This document shows, piece after piece, positions 4,995 through 6,442 of a stretch of DNA of 6,442 nucleotides (the stretch's first letter is position 1; every line of letters starts with the position of its first letter). The notes beneath the pieces were generated by a model. That model worked only from the letters and a program-made list of their open reading frames with translations, searched no databases and was not told where the DNA came from. This DNA is from Gemmatimonadota bacterium. Lineage in GTDB: Bacteria; Latescibacterota; UBA2968; UBA8231. The stretch lies in NCBI GenBank assembly GCA_009845645.1, contig VXZF01000735.1:1-6442 (forward strand), in the 5' to 3' direction. The translations under genes and the position numbers were made by a program.

Positions 4995-6442
4995 CGGATA
5001 GGGCCTTGTAAATGGCGTAGTTTCTGAGGACTAGCTTGACGTAGAGGCGGGTCTCCTTGAAGGGGATGCGCTCGACGAAAGCGTCCGGGTCCTCGGAGGG
5101 AAAGGTCTTGAGCCACCGGCGGGCGTTGTGAGGACCGGCGTTGTACGCGGCCAAGCCCAGTTCGAAGCCCAAGTCCGCACCCGCATCGGTCGTGAATTGG
5201 CGCATTTGGTCGCCGAGAAAGTAACTGCCCAAGCGGATGGAGACGGCCGGGTCGAAGAGCGCACGCAGTTCAAAGGGTTTCACCTCTAACCTCCGTGCGA
5301 GGTTGAGGCCAGTGTGGGGCATGATCTGCATCAGGCCCCTGGCGCCGGCCCGCGATACCGCTTTTTCGTTAAACGTGCTTTCTTGGCGAATTACCGACAG
5401 GACCAGGTAGGGGTCGATTTGAGCCTCGGCCGCGGCCTCCGCAATCTCTTCCCAGTAGTAAGTCGGGTAGATGCGCGACAGTTCCTCTGGATCTTGCCCG
5501 TCAAACAAACGCAGCGATAGTCGCATAGCTTGGTCGCGATAGCCGAGGGCCTCGTAGTAGTCGCGGATGGCCTTGAGTGCAGTCTTGTGGCCCTTGTAGT
5601 CGCGGACGGCTTGCTCCATCTCGGCTACTGACCAGTCCCTTAGCCCCAATTGGTTCAACAAGCCAGCGCGTTCAAGGTGTGCCCTGTGCGCTAACGCGGG
5701 AACATCGTCTTGGCGGGGGTTGTCTGTGGGTCGCTTCTTGAGCTGGACCTGTTCTTTATGGCCCAACAGGACGGCGCGGGCCGAGTAGTAGGAGCGGGGA
5801 AATCCGGCGGCAGCGCGGCGATAGAACGCAGTGGCGTCCTGCGTCTGGCCTAGCCGCTCCGCGCTTTTCCCAGCCCAGTACAGAGATTGGTCGATGATGT
5901 GGGGCTGGCGCGCCTGCTGGCTTGCACGCTCAAAAACAGCTAGAGCTTCGGAGTATTGCTCTTGGCAGTAGAACGCGAAGCCGACGCTCCAACGCGCTTC
6001 GTCGCCGTAATCGGTCTGCGGGTAGTGCTCAGCTAGGCGGCCATAGAGCGTTGCGGCGCGGGCGAATTGGCTTTTGCGCTCGGCGGCTTTGGCGGCCTGC
6101 CACAGAGCATCGTCGGCCAAGTCGTGCTGGGGGTAGCGCTTGGCAAAGTTCGCATAGGCGGAAATGGCCTTGTCTTCGCGGTTTCTGCGGACTGAGAGGC
6201 TGGCGATGCGATACAGGGCCGCTGGGCTGCCGTAGCGCTCGTGGACCGTGCGAAAAACCTGCTCGGCCTTGGTGTAGTGCCCCGCAGATTGGTGGGCTCG
6301 GCCGAGCATGTAGTGCGCTTTGGCGGCGCGCTGGTCGCCGCCGTGCGTGCGGACGAAATGCCGAAAGCTCTTGATGGCTTGGTTGTACTGCTTGTGGCTG
6401 TAATAGGTGTGAGCCTTGGCATAAGCGGTGCGGGCGTCGAGC
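4984..6442 (-). CDS. slt: Soluble lytic murein transglycosylase, Slt70-type with TPR-like repeats (N-terminus beyond window)
   Basis: Cleaves the MurNAc-GlcNAc bond of peptidoglycan to a 1,6-anhydro product, normally in the periplasm. The frame is open to the right edge, giving 485 visible residues; the Met at 6309 is internal, not the start. The N-terminal part is a run of TPR-like helical repeats, with recurring A-x-x-Y-x-x-F-x-x-x-YP patterns (for example AISAYANFAKRYP and AATLYGRLAEHYP), then SLYWAGKSAERLGQ and SYYSARAV, typical of the Slt superhelix. The C-terminal 160 residues are the SLT domain. VIRQEST carries the catalytic Glu (codon 5380-5382), followed by GARGLMQIMPHTG, LAAYNAGPHNARRW and the closing ETRLYVKLVLRNYAIY. 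All key residues are present. It overlaps the 92-residue membrane gene by 11 bases. Signal peptide and true start lie outside the window. Confidence 0.95.
   Translation of the reverse strand, partial: LDARTAYAKAHTYYSHKQYNQAIKSFRHFVRTHGGDQRAAKAHYMLGRAHQSAGHYTKAEQVFRTVHERYGSPAALYRIASLSVRRNREDKAISAYANFAKRYPQHDLADDALWQAAKAAERKSQFARAATLYGRLAEHYPQTDYGDEARWSVGFAFYCQEQYSEALAVFERASQQARQPHIIDQSLYWAGKSAERLGQTQDATAFYRRAAAGFPRSYYSARAVLLGHKEQVQLKKRPTDNPRQDDVPALAHRAHLERAGLLNQLGLRDWSVAEMEQAVRDYKGHKTALKAIRDYYEALGYRDQAMRLSLRLFDGQDPEELSRIYPTYYWEEIAEAAAEAQIDPYLVLSVIRQESTFNEKAVSRAGARGLMQIMPHTGLNLARRLEVKPFELRALFDPAVSIRLGSYFLGDQMRQFTTDAGADLGFELGLAAYNAGPHNARRWLKTFPSEDPDAFVERIPFKETRLYVKLVLRNYAIYKALSDDA

Noticed and set aside
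6307..6309. ATG at 6309 as the start of the lytic transglycosylase
   Set aside because: The same frame stays open with TPR-like sequence for 44 more residues to the window edge, and a secreted enzyme should begin with a signal peptide, which is absent at this Met.

Overview
The window looks like chromosomal DNA of a Gram-negative bacterium of fairly high GC. Sampled lines are 62-67% G+C in the flanking genes. Genes are tightly packed, two of the likely starts are TTG or GTG, and a soluble lytic transglycosylase points to a peptidoglycan-containing envelope. I cannot name the taxon from the sequence alone.

Left part (1-3082, + strand) is a compact operon in which every junction overlaps. It holds the last 34 codons of an unrecognised gene, a P1 (DmpA/NylC-like) self-processing aminopeptidase, a mutY adenine glycosylase whose C-terminal MutT-like domain keeps a full Nudix box, and a DUF368 (PopT-type) polyprenyl-phosphate transporter. 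The ATGA and TTGA junctions and a 14-base mutY/DUF368 overlap imply one mRNA with translational coupling.

Middle part (3101-4633, - strand) is clearly more AT-rich (about 48% G+C in sampled coding lines, 38-40% around 4381-4500) and looks acquired. Read on the minus strand it holds a 54-residue two-helix membrane protein, a RAMA-domain plus Mrr-type restriction endonuclease, and a 123-residue protein of unknown function. This is a small candidate defence module: a nuclease with a likely modified-DNA reader, an unknown partner, and possibly a membrane peptide. It meets the left operon tail to tail with only 18 bases between stop codons.

Right part (4716-6442, - strand, GC-rich again) is a Slt70-type lytic transglycosylase with TPR-like helical repeats, cut by the window edge at its N-terminus, followed with an 11-base overlap by a 92-residue two-helix membrane protein.

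Housekeeping themes are cell-wall turnover (lytic transglycosylase, undecaprenyl-phosphate recycling), oxidative DNA repair (MutY) and peptide or amide hydrolysis (P1 peptidase). The points most worth a second look are the RAMA-Mrr module with its two small companions, the Gln-Thr replacing the usual Gly-Ser at the P1 self-cleavage site, and the MutY with an intact Nudix box. I see no tRNA, rRNA, CRISPR array, insertion sequence or convincing intrinsic terminator. No gene-free stretch exceeds 100 bases.
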